A stretch of DNA of 25,127 nucleotides from UBA6772 sp965183875 (GTDB lineage: Bacteria; Bacteroidota; Bacteroidia; Flavobacteriales; UBA7430): contig CBCYMK010000007.1 of NCBI GenBank assembly GCA_965183875.1, positions 1-25,127 of the forward strand, given 5' to 3'. Both the position numbers and the translations under genes were made by a program. Positions 24,419 through 25,127 of this stretch are shown here, piece after piece (position 1 is the first letter of the stretch; each line of letters opens with the position of its first letter). Under the pieces are notes generated by a model. It saw nothing but the letters and a program-made list of their open reading frames with translations. It was not told where the DNA came from and searched no databases.

Positions 24419-25127
24419 TCTGAATAAATTAAATATTTCTCTCTTGTTTTCTTAAATTTTTCTAAGCCCTCTAACCAAGTGTCTTTTATTTCTTTTTCCG
24501 TCCAACCTGCTTCTATTAAAACACGTAGTTTATTTGAGCCTGCTAACTTATCAAAAAAGGAATTAAAAAATACCAATCCTTTGGAGTTGTACTGCTGGTA
24601 TGTTTCTATAAGATATTCTAGGTTTAGTGAACTTCCAAAATCTGCTGTTGATAAATCCCAACCACAGCAAAGAAGGTTCTCGTGTTTCGGATATTTAGCG
24701 CCTTGCCTAGAGATTGGTAAAAACTCATATAAGCAAGAATCTAGTTCTGGAGAACCTATAACCTGGAATTGCTTTGTGGTTCCTCTACCTACACTTATAG
24801 CAGTGCCCTCAAACAAACAAAGCGAGGGATAAAGTGCTATAGACTGACTATTAGGCAAGTTGGGTGAGGGTTTAACGGGTAATAAATAGCTATCTGAATG
24901 AGAATAATTCTGCATTTCCTGAACCACTAAATTACATTGCACTGAGTCTTTAAGCCAGAACTCTCCGTTTATCATTTGTGCATACTCTCCTACCGTTAAA
25001 CCATGTACTATAGGTATTGGGTGCATTCCAACGAATGAAGTATAGGCAGTATCTAATACAGGCCCATCAATATAATGACCATTAGGATTAGGACGATCTA
25101 AGACCAATAATTGAATCTTATTTTCGG
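24415..25127 (-). CDS. DUF1343 (NamZ-like exo-N-acetylmuramidase family), C-terminal part
   Basis: About 237 C-terminal residues of a DUF1343 protein; the N-terminus lies beyond the right edge. The frame stays open to the window end (ENKIQLLVLDRPNPNG), so the first in-window TTG (25107) is internal. Family hallmarks are VLDRPNPNG, HGLTVGEYAQMIN, LCLFEGTAISVGRGTTKQF and a conserved VIGSPEL region. The founding characterised member, Bacillus NamZ, removes terminal N-acetylmuramic acid from peptidoglycan fragments, so a role in cell-wall sugar recycling is plausible but inferred. It overlaps the MORN-like gene by 4 nt. Confidence 0.92.
   Translation of the reverse strand, partial: ENKIQLLVLDRPNPNGHYIDGPVLDTAYTSFVGMHPIPIVHGLTVGEYAQMINGEFWLKDSVQCNLVVQEMQNYSHSDSYLLPVKPSPNLPNSQSIALYPSLCLFEGTAISVGRGTTKQFQVIGSPELDSCLYEFLPISRQGAKYPKHENLLCCGWDLSTADFGSSLNLEYLIETYQQYNSKGLVFFNSFFDKLAGSNKLRVLIEAGWTEKEIKDTWLEGLEKFKKTREKYLIYSE

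Noticed and set aside
24041..24832. Plus-strand frames of 103 and 117 codons opposite the MORN-like and DUF1343 genes
   Set aside because: Both are antisense to conserved genes and show no domain of their own.

Overview
The window is an AT-rich chromosomal stretch from a member of the Bacteroidota, most likely order Flavobacteriales. Four things point there: cbb3 oxidase genes in the Bacteroidota arrangement (ccoO end, ccoQ, a single-heme ccoP, ccoG, ccoH, then a TauE/SafE-like membrane protein); exact TAnnTTTG promoter elements (the Bacteroidota -7 box) close upstream of several genes; few clear Shine-Dalgarno sequences; and families such as DUF349, YwqK/MORN-like and DUF1343 proteins. The genus cannot be fixed by eye. 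The assignment is inference from gene content and promoter style.

Layout. 1-4569 (+): the end of a cbb3 cytochrome oxidase operon (ccoO end, ccoQ, ccoP, a hairpin terminator, ccoG, ccoH, safE-like gene) with a QueD/PTPS-family gene as last member, closed by a strong hairpin terminator. 4730-6085 (-): hemN, oxygen-independent haem synthesis, with an FNR/CRP-like palindrome about 41.5 bp upstream of its predicted transcription start. 6299-10162 (+): a five-repeat DUF349 protein, a terminator, and uvrB. 10408-10875 (+): a small lipoprotein of unknown function. 17276-11066 (-): a probable operon of a DEAD-box RNA helicase (motif II DEVD), trmL and a 1461-residue exported protein of unknown function. 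17594-17668 (-): tRNA-His(GTG) with promoter and terminator. 17863-21066 (+): a copper-type P1B ATPase directly abutting a family 4-like glycosyltransferase. 22288-21059 (-): a polysaccharide flippase whose end overlaps the glycosyltransferase end. 23570-22380 (-): sucC. 25127-23741 (-): the C-terminal part of a DUF1343 (NamZ-like) protein overlapping a small exported MORN/YwqK-like protein.

How it fits together. The left side has a low-oxygen theme: the cbb3 high-affinity oxidase, its assembly genes, an O2-independent haem enzyme with a candidate FNR-type operator, and further right a copper pump of the kind that can supply or detoxify copper. The rest is mostly housekeeping (DNA repair, tRNA modification, RNA helicase, TCA cycle) mixed with envelope functions. 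I see no phage, insertion sequence, CRISPR array, toxin-antitoxin pair or defence island. No previously undescribed multi-gene system is evident. The best candidates for new biology are the large exported protein beside trmL, the candidate hemN operator, and the gene starts that lie directly behind transcription terminators.
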